Of a stretch of 64,000 nucleotides of DNA, positions 42,358 to 54,300 are shown one piece after another. Every line of letters starts with the position of its first letter. Position 1 is the stretch's first letter. Below the pieces are notes generated by a model. The model did not search any database. It worked only from the letters and a program-made list of their open reading frames with translations, and was not told the DNA's origin. The stretch is from Saccharothrix longispora. GTDB lineage: Bacteria; Actinomycetota; Actinomycetes; Mycobacteriales; Pseudonocardiaceae. Position numbers and translations under genes: made by a program. The stretch is taken from contig NZ_NSDM01000011.1 in NCBI RefSeq assembly GCF_030852425.1, positions 287,672-351,671 on the forward strand, given 5' to 3'.

Positions 42358-45300
42358 ATGGCACGCGGTGGCGGCGCAGACCCCAGTTCCCCGGGCAACC
42401 CCTCGGGGAGCCCGTCCTCGCCGCCGCCGTCCGCCCCGCCACCCCCGGCCGGTGGGCCGACCGGGGGTTCCGGCTTCGGCATGAACTCCTCCTCCATGGA
42501 GGGGCTCCAGCGCAAGGCCGGTGACTTCCAGGCCCGCCTCGCCGCCATCTCCAGCGGCCTCACGGGCCTCAAGCTGGGGCCGAACGCCCTCGGTCCCATC
42601 GGCATCGTCGCCGTTCCCGCCCTGAACAACTCCAACGACGCGTCGGTCGCGCAGGCCAACAACGCGTCGACCGCGATGGGCAACGTGCAGTCGGGCCTGA
42701 AGGCGACCGCGCAGACCCACGTGCAGAACGACCAGTTCAGCCGCGACCAGTTCAAGGCGATCGACCCGAACTCGAACGCCCAGCGGCAGCCGGGGTCGCC
42801 CGGCACCGGTCCGCTCGGGACGAAGGGCCCCGGCGGGCCGCAGGTCTCACCGGTCAACAACCAGCCGGGCGCGTCCGGGCCCAACGGGTCCGGCGGCAGC
42901 AGGACGGCCGGCGGGCCGTCGGTCAGCCCGGTGAAGAACGTTCCCGGGGCCACCGGCCCCAACGCGCCCGGCGGCGGCAAGACCACCGGCGGGGCATCGG
43001 TCGGCCCCATCACGAACGTCCCCGGGGCCGCCGGCCCCAACGCGCCCGGCGGCGGCAAGACCACCGGCGGGGCGTCCGTCGGCCCCATCACGAACGTCCC
43101 CGGGGCCGCCGGCCCCAACGCGCCCGGCGGCGGCAAGACCACCGGCGGGGCGTCCGTCGGCCCCATCACGAACGTCCCCGGGGCCACCGGCCCCAACGCG
43201 CCCGGCGGCGGCAAGACCACCGGCGGGGCGTCCGTCGGCCCCATCACGAACGTCCCCGGGGCCACCGGCCCCAACGCGCCCGGCGGCGGCAAGACCACCG
43301 GCGGGGCGTCCGTCGGCCCCATCACGAACGTCCCCGGGGCCACCGGCCCCAACGCGCCCGGCGGCGGCAAGACCACCGGCGGGGCGTCCGTCGGCCCCAT
43401 CACGAACGTCCCCGGCGCCACCGGCACCACCCCCGGCGGCACTCGCGGCCCCAAGGGCGGGGCGTCCGTCGGCCCCATCGCCAACATCCCCGGCGCCACC
43501 GGCGCCACCACGCCCGGCGGCGGCAAGACCCCCGGTGGGGCGTCCGTCGGGCCGATCACGAACGTCCCCGGCGCCACCGGCACCACCCCCGGCGGGACGC
43601 GCGGGACCACCGGCGGACCCGGTGTCGGCCCCATCGCCGGTGTGCCCGGTGCCCCCGGTGCCACGCCGGGTGGTTCGAAGGGTTCGACCGGTGGTCCCGG
43701 CGTCAGCCCGGTGACGGGTGTGCCCGGTGCGTCCGGAGCAGGCCCCATCGCCAAGGGCGGCCCGACGCCGGGGGCGGCCCCGGTCACCGGCGTGACCACG
43801 CAGCCCGGCGCGGGCACGGCGGCGTCGAAGATCACCGCCGCTCTCGGTGGCGCGCCCTCGACCGTCACCCCGCCCGTGGGCGGAGCCCCGATGGCCGGCG
43901 GCCCCATGGGCGGCGCGGCACCCGGCGCGGCAGGCGGCACGGACCGGTCCAGCAAGTTCACCGGCGGACCCGGCAAGGGCACCTTCGACGCACCCAGGGC
44001 ACCCACCGCCGACGGCACCATCACCAAAGCCCCGCCCACCTCCTCGTCCACCCCACCACCGGCACCCAAGCCGACGATCAACACCCCGACCACCCCGAGC
44101 GTCCCGAGCATCAGCACCCCGGGCGGCGGGGCCCAGGGTGGCGGCGTCCCGAGCACCGGCGCTCCCGGCAGCACGCCCGGCACGCCCACGACCTCCACCC
44201 CGCCGTCGACCACGGCCACCGCCCCGCCGACGACGCCGAAGCCGACTGCGGGAACGCCCTCGACCGTCACCCCGCCCGCGGGCGGAGCCCCGATGGCCGG
44301 CGGCCCCATGGGCGGCGCGGCACCCGGCGCGGCAGGCGGCACGGACCGGTCCAGCAAGTTCACCGGCGGACCCGGCAAGGGCACCTTCGACGCACCCAGG
44401 GCACCCACCGCCGACGGCACCATCACCAAAGCCCCGCCCACCTCCTCGTCCACCCCACCACCGGCACCCAAGCCGACGATCAACACCCCGACCACCCCGA
44501 GCGTCACGCCGCCGCCGAATCCGACGTCGACGCCGAGTCCCACGTCGACGCCGTCCCCGGCCGGGCAGCAGCCGAGCACGCAGCAACCGGCCGTGAAGAC
44601 ACCACAGCCGGTCACGCCTCCCCCGGTCGCGGCACCGCCGATCACCGCACCCTCGACCGCAACTCCGTCCACCGCGGTGCCGCCAAGCGCGGTGCCCCCG
44701 GCTGCCACGCCGGCCGCGACCGCGCCGCCGACCACGGGCAGCACGAGCGGGACCGCCAAGCCGAGCGGCCCGAACGGCGTCTTCGACGCACCCAAGCCCC
44801 CTGCGGGCGACGGCACGGTCAAGTCCGCCCCCGCCGGGTCGCAGGCGCCCCCGGCCGCTCAGCCCAGGCCGGCCACCCCGTCCATCAGCACGCCACCGCC
44901 GGTCAACACGCCGCCGGTCAACACCCCGCCGGCCGCGAACACGCCCAGCACGAACCCGCCGGCCCCGAACCAGCCGACCCCGGCCCAACCGGTCGCAAAG
45001 ACACCACAGGTCTCGCCACCCCCGGTCGCAACGCCGCCGGTCAGCACCCCGCCGGTCAACACGCCACCGGTCAACACGCCACCGGCTTCCACGCCACCGA
45101 TCTCGTCGCCGACCACCTCGACGCCACCGGCTTCCACACCCCCCGTCTCGACGCCCCCTGCCTCCACCCCGCCCCCCGCCTCGACGCCACCGGTCTCGAA
45201 GCCGTCGATCTCCACGCCTCCGATTTCGACGCCGCCCGTCGCACCGCCGCCGGTTTCGACACCGCCGGTAGCGAGCGCCCCTCCGGTCAACGCGCCCTCG

Positions 45301-48300
45301 GTCGTCCCGCCTGCCGTCACCCCGCCGATCCCCACACCCCCGGCAGCAACTCCCCCGGCCGTCAACACGCCTGCGGCCGGCACGCCGCCGGTCGCACCGC
45401 CGCCGGCCTCCACACCACCGGCCCCGCCGGGAACGCCGAACACCACCGCGCCCCACACCAGCGGGCCCAACAGCAATGCGCCGACCGCCACCGCGCCGCC
45501 CACTCCGGGCACGCCGCCGAACTCCGGGGCTCCCGGCACGTCGCCCAAGGCACCCGCGACCGACGCGGCACCGGCTGCCAACGCCGCACCGGACGTCAAG
45601 ACCCGGCCCGCGCCGGACACCCAGGTGCAGACCCCCGCGGCCGCCGTGGTCGTGCCACCGGTCGCACCGCCGGCACCGGCGAAGAACAAGAAGGTCCGCG
45701 GCGGTGGAGCGCCGCCCAAGTTGGACGCCCCCACCGGGCCCCGCGGCAAGGACGTCATCGCCGACGAGTCCTGGCGGCACGACCCCGCCAGGACCGCCGA
45801 CTGGTTCGCGCCCAGCGACCCCGTGTCGCCGGACGTGTGGGCGCCTCGCCGGGCCGACGCGCACTTCAAGACCGTGAACACGGTCGTCGCCGACGTCACC
45901 ACCGACAGCACGCCCAGCAAGATCAAGTCCTACCAGGGGCTGGTCAACTACGACCTGCGCCGCATCGAGGTCGCGCCCGGCAAGTTCGTGCAGGACTACA
46001 CGGTCAAGGTCCACCTCAAGCCCGGCAAGGACCCGGACGTCGACGCGCAGACCATCGCGGACCTCAAGGTCAAGGCGAAGACCGGCGTGGACGACCTGCT
46101 CAACCAGGGCTTCCGCCTGCCGAGCGGCGACCAGTTCCACCTCAACCTGGAGTTCACGAACGACCCGAAGGACGCCCACACCACCATCGAGGTCGGCAAG
46201 ACCGGCACCGACCAGACCCACTGGAACCCGAACTCCAGTCCCAACCTCCTCGCCCACGAAACCCTGCACTACCTGGGCGTCCCGGACGAGTACTCGGACT
46301 CCACCCGCGTCTTCCAGCAGCACGCCACCAACTCCGGCGTGCACCTGAACGACGGCGGCATGATGGGCCGCGACGTCCTCGGCAACGACCCCGGCCTGCG
46401 ACCCCGCCACCTGTGGCTGGTCGAGCGCGCGGCCAACAGCCAGGTCGCGGTCCCGGACACGCTGCTCAACGACCCGGGCCCCACGTCGAGGCCCCCGACG
46501 ACGTACGCGCCCCCGGTGACCACGGCACCGGCCCCGGCGCCGGACCCCGCCAACCCGGGCCCGAACGCGCCGAACCCGAACGCCACCCCGCCGGAGACGC
46601 CCGGCAGCCGGCCCGCCCCCAGCGGCGGCAAGCGCAAGCGCGACGGCGAGGACGGCGTCGACACCGACATGGACGTCGACACCGACACCGACGTCCGGGA
46701 CGTGTCGAAGCGCCCGCGCACCGACACGGACCCGATCACCGGCGTGACGTGGGACAACGACGTCAACGCCCCGCTCGACCCGGCGGCCGACGTCGAGATG
46801 CCCGACGCCGGCACCGACGCCGTCGGGGACGTGAACGGCCCGGTGGTCGACCTCCAGAGCAACGCGACGACCAAGTTCAACGACGCCTTCAAGGACCTCG
46901 CGAACGGCAGGCCGGTCCACCTGCCGACGCCGGGCGGCTACCTGGCGGACCTCGACGCGAACGTCAAGAACGACAAGCCGGTCGGCTTCGTCGTCAACGC
47001 CATCGTGCCGATCAAGGACATCGACGCGAACTCGCTGCGGGACGTGATCGGCCAGATCACGGCGGACGCCAAGGGCCTCGACGGCAAGGTCGCGTTCGTG
47101 ATCGGCGTGAACACCCGGGGCGACCTGGACCCGAACGCGCAGGCGGCGGTCGAGGCGAAGCTGGCCGAGCTGGAACCGGTGCTCGCGGACATCGACGTGC
47201 CGGTGGCCCTGACCGGCTTCACCTGGAAGATGCCGTCCAGCGGCAACCTGCCGTACGGCACGATGCGCAACGAGACCCTGGACAGCACGCCGAACAAGTT
47301 CGCGATCTCGGCGATGGCGAACAACGGGAGCCACCCGTACATCGCGGTGCAGGACTTCGACCTGGGCTCGCGCAACGTGCCGTCGGGTCGGCACATCTTC
47401 AACCACGTCGTCGACAGCATGAAGGGCCCCGACGGCCTCCCGCCGGCCCGCCCGCTGATGTTCAGCGGCGGCTACCGGACGCCCGACCTCGACACCCTGG
47501 TCCAGGACGTGGAGGCCAAGCTCCAGCAGACCGGCGGGACCATCCCGGACCCGGAGGCGTTCAAGAGCGACTTCGCCCGGAAGATCACGCAGGACATGGA
47601 CGCCCGCGTCGAGCAGGCCAAGACCAGCCCGATGCTGCCGTACACGCCCGAGCCGAACCTGTTCTTCGACGGGGTCGCGCCGCTGGTCGACCCGACCGTG
47701 CGGTTCGGCGACGGCGGCGCGGAGTTCTCGATGCTCGGCAGGTCGCTGAACAACTTCTTCGCCAACGAGCTCGGCGCCGTCTACGACCAGAAGATCGCCG
47801 ACATCGAGGCGAACGCCGACGCCGGGGCGAACGCCGACGCCGACGTCGACATGGACGCCGACGTCGCCGCGGACACCGCCGCCGACGTGGCGGACCAGAA
47901 GGACGTCCAGCTCTCGCAGCTGGCGGTCGACGCCCAGAACTACAGCCACCCGATCCGGACCCGGGCGTTCATCTCGGACTTCAAGGGCGGCGCGGTCGAG
48001 ACCGACCTGACGCGCATCGCGGTCACCTACGTCCAGTCCGGCTCGCTCCCCCAGACGCACGCCGCGCTGGGCGGTGTCGCGGACCGCTTCTTCCACCGGA
48101 AGGAGGACAAGTCCGGCACGAGCCTCAGCGGCTTCCGGGACAAGTTCCCGAAGCTCGCCGGCGTCAACCGCGACCCCGCGAACCTCGGGGCCGACCCGGA
48201 CCCCCAGCTGAACCCGAACCCCCCGCAGACGAAGCCCCCCAGGGACAACCCGACCGCACCCCCGCCCCAGCCGTCGACCGCGCCCCAGTTCAAGGAGGTC

Positions 48301-51300
48301 GCCAAGGTCGCGAAGGACCTGGGTGCCGGCCCCAGCCGCAAGATGGACTCGGCGATGTCGACGCCGGTGCCCGGCCACCCGGGCGTGACGGCGGGCATCG
48401 ACCAGCGCAACCGGATCGTCAAGACCGTCGCGGGCGTCAACACCGCGATGTCCGGGCCGGAAGCGTCGATGCAGCGCAGGTTCGGCGCGATGAACAACAT
48501 CTCGAACCTGCCCTCGACGCTCCCGCCCGCCCCGAACGGCCTGTACGACGCGGTGGGCAAGGCGCAGAACGTCGACCCGGCGCAGCTGCGCGGCGACGTG
48601 ACCGACTACGTGTCGTCCCTGAGCGCCGACAAGGGCAAGCTCAGGGGTGACGCCAAGGCGCAGGCGGAGGCCGAGATCGAGATCCGCCGGCAGCTCGCGG
48701 ACTTCATCACGGACCACCCGACCACCAACGGCGACCTCGTCAACTCGGTCGTGCAGCCGGGGCCGAACCCGGAGTTCGACCCGTCCGTCCTGCGAGAAGT
48801 GCCCGGCGCGGAGTCCCGCAACGTGATGACGGGCCCCGACGTTCACCCGGACGGTGGACCGGTGGAGACGGGTCCGCTGCCCGACGTGCCGGACCCCGCG
48901 CAGGTGAGGGCCGACGCCGAGAGCGCGGCGAACGCCGACCACATCGCCGCCCAGGCGCTCGCGACGCAGCTCCGGACGCCGATCGTGGTGCACCACCCGT
49001 CCGGTCCGCCGACGACCTACACGCCGTTCGGCACGGACCTGCCCGAGGTCGCCCCGATCGAGGTGGACGCGGTCCAGGGCCCGAACGGCCGGAGCACCTA
49101 CACCCCGCACGTCGCCCCGGCCTCCGGGCCGGACGTCGTGGGCACGCGCCCCGCGCCGACCCCGGACGTGCCCGGCACGCGCCCCGCGCCGACCCCCGAC
49201 GTGCCGGGCACCAGGCCGGCGCCGACGCCCGACGTCCCGTCGACCTCGAACACCACGACCCCGGACACCACCGCCCCCACCAGCACGGCCCCCGGCACCA
49301 CGAGCCCGGACACCGCGGCCCCGGTCGTGCCCGAGACGCGCTCCCGGGACCTCGGCACCGACACCCGCACGGACACCGACGCGGACGTGCAACCGCCCAA
49401 CGCGCCGCGCCTGCGGTCCCGGCCCACGCCGAACCCGGTCATCCCGATGGCCACGCTCACCCCGCCCACCCCGGGACCGGTCCTCACCACGAAGAACCTC
49501 CCGGACTTCTTCCAGGGCAACCAGGCGCTGGGCACGATCGCCCCGGTCGACGTGCGGGGCGCGCCGAAGGTCACCGAGGCCGTCAACGGCCTGCGCGCCG
49601 ACGACAAGGCCGCCATCGAGAGCGCCCTGACCTCGGACTTCGAGTCGTTCCTCGGCAACGGCCGGAACTTCCAGGTCAAGATCGGCCGGAACTGGTTCGA
49701 GGCCAACGTCCAGGCCACGATGATGCCGCCGGCCGACCCTGCCGCGGCGGTGACGACGCCCGGCACGACCACCAAGGTCGACATGACCGCGCAGAGCGGC
49801 ACGGCGACGTCCACCACGACCAACCTGACCACGGCGAACGACGTCGGCGCGGCAGCCACTGCGGGTGTCGCGACGGGGCCCTACGGCTCGATCGGCGGCA
49901 AGGCCCAGCAGGCGACCCCGGCGACCGGCATCACCAGCTCGACCGCCACCACCGACCAGCGGATCATCCGCTCCGGTGAGGGTTCGACCACGGCGAAGGT
50001 GCCGGTCAGCTACCGGGTCACGCTGACCGACGCGCGGGGCAACGCCCAGCCGCCGATCACGGTCGACTCGGACCCGGCCGGCCCGGTCGACGTGACGCTC
50101 CAGATCCCGGACGACCTGTCGACCATCGCGGACTCGAAGCCGGCGCTCGCGGCGAACCCGAACGCGCCGCGCGCGGACTGGGGCGCGCGCGTCGAGCACG
50201 CCGTGCCCGAGGCCGTCACGGACGTGAACTCGACGAAGGCGTTCTCGGACGTCGCGGCGAAGCTGCACCCGTCGATCACCAAGATCGGCTCACCGGGTCG
50301 CGCGGCGCTCCAGACGTTCCTGAGCCCGACCACCATGCGCGACAACATGGGCGCGATGCTCACCGGCTGGGTGACCTCGCCGGACCTGGTCAGCCCGCAC
50401 GCGAGCAAGGTCTCGGCGGTCCAGGCGCGCGCGACCCTGAAGGGCGCCGAACTGGTCGGCGTGCACGACGCGTCCCAGCTGCGCCTGCACGACTCGACCT
50501 CGTCGAGCACGGGTGTCACCGCGACGACGAAGACCGGGTTCGACGCCACCGCCGGGTTCGGCGGCAACATCGGCCAGGCCGGCGTGCTCGGCGGGCAGGT
50601 CGGCGTGACGGCGACGTACTCGGCGCGCACCGCGGACAGCTCGAACGCGGGCACGAACACCGTGAACAAGACCGGCATCCAGCTCAAGGGCCAGACCGGC
50701 CTCTACAAGGTGACCGCGGACGTCGAGGTGCGCACGCCGAGCGGCGCGAACGTCACCGTGCCCGTCACCACGTACATGCGACTGGGCCTGCCGGAGGCGG
50801 CGGCGCTGGACCTGCCGGTGCCCGACGGCACGCAGAAGGGCACCACCAAGCCGACCGACACGCCCCGCTTCGCGCCGCCGTACCTGGACTCCGCGTTCGC
50901 CGCGGGCAACGCGCGCGTCGGCGACTTCGAGCCGGCGAACCGCGTGCAGTCGCAGGTCGAGGCCGCGCTGAAGAACGTGGCCGGGTTCAAGGACTTCCTG
51001 CCGAACTGGAACGACCCGAACGCGAACCCGCGCAGCGGCAAGGGGCAGGGCTTCGCGGACGTCGCGCAGCGGCTGGCCAACCAGCGCAAGCTGAACCTGC
51101 TGTCGCCGACCGCGCTGAAGTCCAACATGGACAGCCTGCTCGGACCGGGCGTCAACGTCCAGCTGAAGAACTCCGACGCCACGACCAACACCTACGTCAA
51201 CATCACGGTCAAGGCGAAGCTCTCCGGCACCACGCACCTCGGTCAGGCCGACGCCCGCAACATCCGCGGCGCGTCGTCCAGCGGCCCGAAGCTCGACAGC

Positions 51301-54300
51301 GCCACCACCACCACGAAGGGCTGGAGCGGCGGCGTCGAGGGCAAGGTGGTGATCCCGGCCAAGACCGCGAACGCGACGCTCATGCCGACCCCGCAGTTCG
51401 GCGCCAAGTACAACCACTCGTGGACGTCGAAGAACACCGGCGGCCCGACGGTCAACTCGACGTCGCTCAACGTCGGCAGCCCGAACGCCCAGGTGTTCCA
51501 GGGCGACGTGGAGTTCGAGGTCGAGATCACCACGTTCACCCGGCCGCGCTCCTGGGTGCAGCGGGTGACCCCCGGCCTGCCCGGTCGGCAGGCGCCGCAG
51601 CCGCGCGTCGTGGCGCGCACCGTGGGCGCGTCGCTCGACCCGGCCGCGCCGAACAACCCCGAGATCCTGCCCGCGATCAGCGGCAAGGTGAACGTCTGGG
51701 TGTCGGACAGCTCGGCCCTGAAGGTGGACCCGAAGGGCTTCAAGCCCGGCGACCCGCAGGTCACGACGCTGACCGACGCGCCGACGGTGAAGGACCTGCT
51801 GACCAACCGCACCAAGCCGGCGTCGCCGGAGTTCCTGCACGTCGAGGCGGTCGCGAACACCACCGCGCTGCGGGACCAGGCGATCGACGCGCTCAACCGC
51901 GCGGCGAACGGCGACTCGGCGCTCACCGTGCCGGGCACCGAGTCGCGCAACCAGATCGACCGCATGTTCAGCCCGGAGAACATCAAGGCGAACCTGCGCA
52001 AGCTCGTCGAGACGGGCATGCAGGAGCAGGGCCTCAAGTACGACCGGCGGGTCACCGACCGCACCGGCTCGGTCGGCATGTCGATGACCCTGGGCAACCC
52101 GAAGCTCGTGTCGATCGCCGACGACACCGGCACGGAGAACGCCGTCACCGGCGGCTACAAGGCGGGCGACGCGTCGTCCACCAGCCGGTCGGTGGACATC
52201 ACCGGCGGCGTCAACGTGCCGATCAGGCCGAACGCCACCCCGCCGCCCGCCGGCGAGCCGACGCCCGCGAGCGGCGCCGGCGGTGTGGCCGCGGTCGGCA
52301 AGTACACGCCGTGGGCCGACTCGAAGTCCGAGGCGCGCGAGGTGGCCGGCAGCGTCGACCGCAACGTGGTGACGCCGCCCGCCGCGCGGACCGTGCTGAT
52401 CCAGCTCGACGCGGACGTGACGATCGTCGGCGAGAGCCGCGCGGGCAACGTCGTCCACGGCGGCACGCCGCGCGCCGAGGGCGCGTCGGTGAAGCTGCCC
52501 AAGTCGGTGTTCGTGCGGGTCAGCGAGGACGTGGCGCGCGAGCTGGGCGTGCTGCCGAACGTCGCGCCGACGGTCGGCTCGCCGGACTTCGGCGGGATGG
52601 CGCCGCCGAAGACGCTCGCCAAGGACGAGCCGGGCTCGCTCGGCCTGTCCGCCGTCGACAAGGTGCCGGACCTGTCCGCCGCGGTGGACGACCTCGTGAC
52701 GCAGGTGAACGCGAAGACGTCGAAGCGGTTCGGCGACCCGCTGGTGCCCGACTCGGTCCTCAAGGACTCGATGAACAACCTCCAGCGCCTGGTCGACTTC
52801 TCCTCGCCGGCCTCGGTGAAGGCGATGATCGACAGCGCGCTGGACGGCGGCGTGCCGCTGCTGGTGCACCAGCCGGGGACGTTCGGCAAGGACTCGTTCC
52901 AGGTCACGCTGCGCGCGAAGGCGGGCGAGCCGAAGTTCGACCGGGTGGTCAACGACGGCGTCGACGTGGAGCACACGATCGCCGGGGCCGAGAAGGTCAC
53001 CACCGGGCAGGGCCGGGGCTCCGGCTGGGGCGTGGGCGTCAAGGCGCCGGGCCTGGCCTCGCCGGGCAGCGCGAACCCGAACGTGTCCGGCACCGCGGGC
53101 GTCATCGCGTCGGCCAACTACGGGCACGCCAAGTCGAGCACGGTCACCGACGCCACGACGCACCAGTTCGGCCACCTGCGCGCGGGCAGCGGCCCGGCCG
53201 CGAAGTACACCGTGCCGGTCGAGTTCGAGCTGGTGGTGGAGCGCGGCGACAAGGAGATCGCCAGGGCGACCACCGGCGCGCAGGAGATGGGCATCCGGCT
53301 GCACGCCGACAACCAGCGCGTCGCGGACCCGGCCGCCGGGCCGACGCCGCCGTACATGGCGGCGGCGATCAAGCGCGGCGCCGAGTTCGGCACGCCGACC
53401 GCGGCGCGGGCGTGGCAGCGGGCGGGGTCGCCGTCGTCGCTGCCGCCGAACGCGTCGGTGGAGAACCTGCGCGGCGCGAAGGACCTGCGGGACGCGGCGG
53501 TGAAGGCGCTGACCGACGCGGGTGCGAAGCCGGGCATCACCGGCAAGGGCACCGGACCGCTGAACACCCTGCTGTCCACGCTCAGCTCGGAGAACCTCCA
53601 GCCGGGCCTGCCCGGCATGCTGGACGGGCCGCTGGACGTGCCCGGCCTGCACGAGGCCGCGCTCACGTTCGGCCAGGACGCCGACGTCAAGGTGTACGCG
53701 AAGCTGGTCAACCCCCGGCTCGGCGCGCTCAGCGACGGCGTGAACCTGGAGAACCCGGTCTCGGTGGTCAGCACCACCAGCGGCGAGGCCAAGGTCACCG
53801 AGAGCGCCGACGTGTCGGTGGGCTTCGCGACCGGCAGCGCGGCCGTGAAGCAGGGGACGGACCCCAAGGACACGGTCAACTTCAACACCGGCGGCGTCGA
53901 GGTCAGGCACGCGGCCGAGGACTCGCAGGCGGTGTCCGGCGGCGCGACCGACAACAAGGTCAACAACCTCAAGGCGCAGGGCCGCACCGGCCTGGTCGAG
54001 TTCGACGTCGAGTACCGGGTCGTCGCCACGATCGGCGGCAGGACGGGTGTCGTCGACCTGGCCGTGCCGGGTTCGGCCGCGGTGCGGATGCCCGCGCCCG
54101 AGGCGCAGGCCGTGCTGGGCAAGGACTTCGACCCGGAGCTGGCCAAGGCGCAGGACGACGTCAAGGCCGCGGCGAAGAGCTGGCGCGACGCGGAGGTCGA
54201 GGTCGACAAGGCCCGGCACGCGGCGCAGGACGCGATCAACGCCGCCGCCGCCGAACTGGCGAAGACCGACGCCGAGGTGCACGCGCTGTCCAACGACCTG

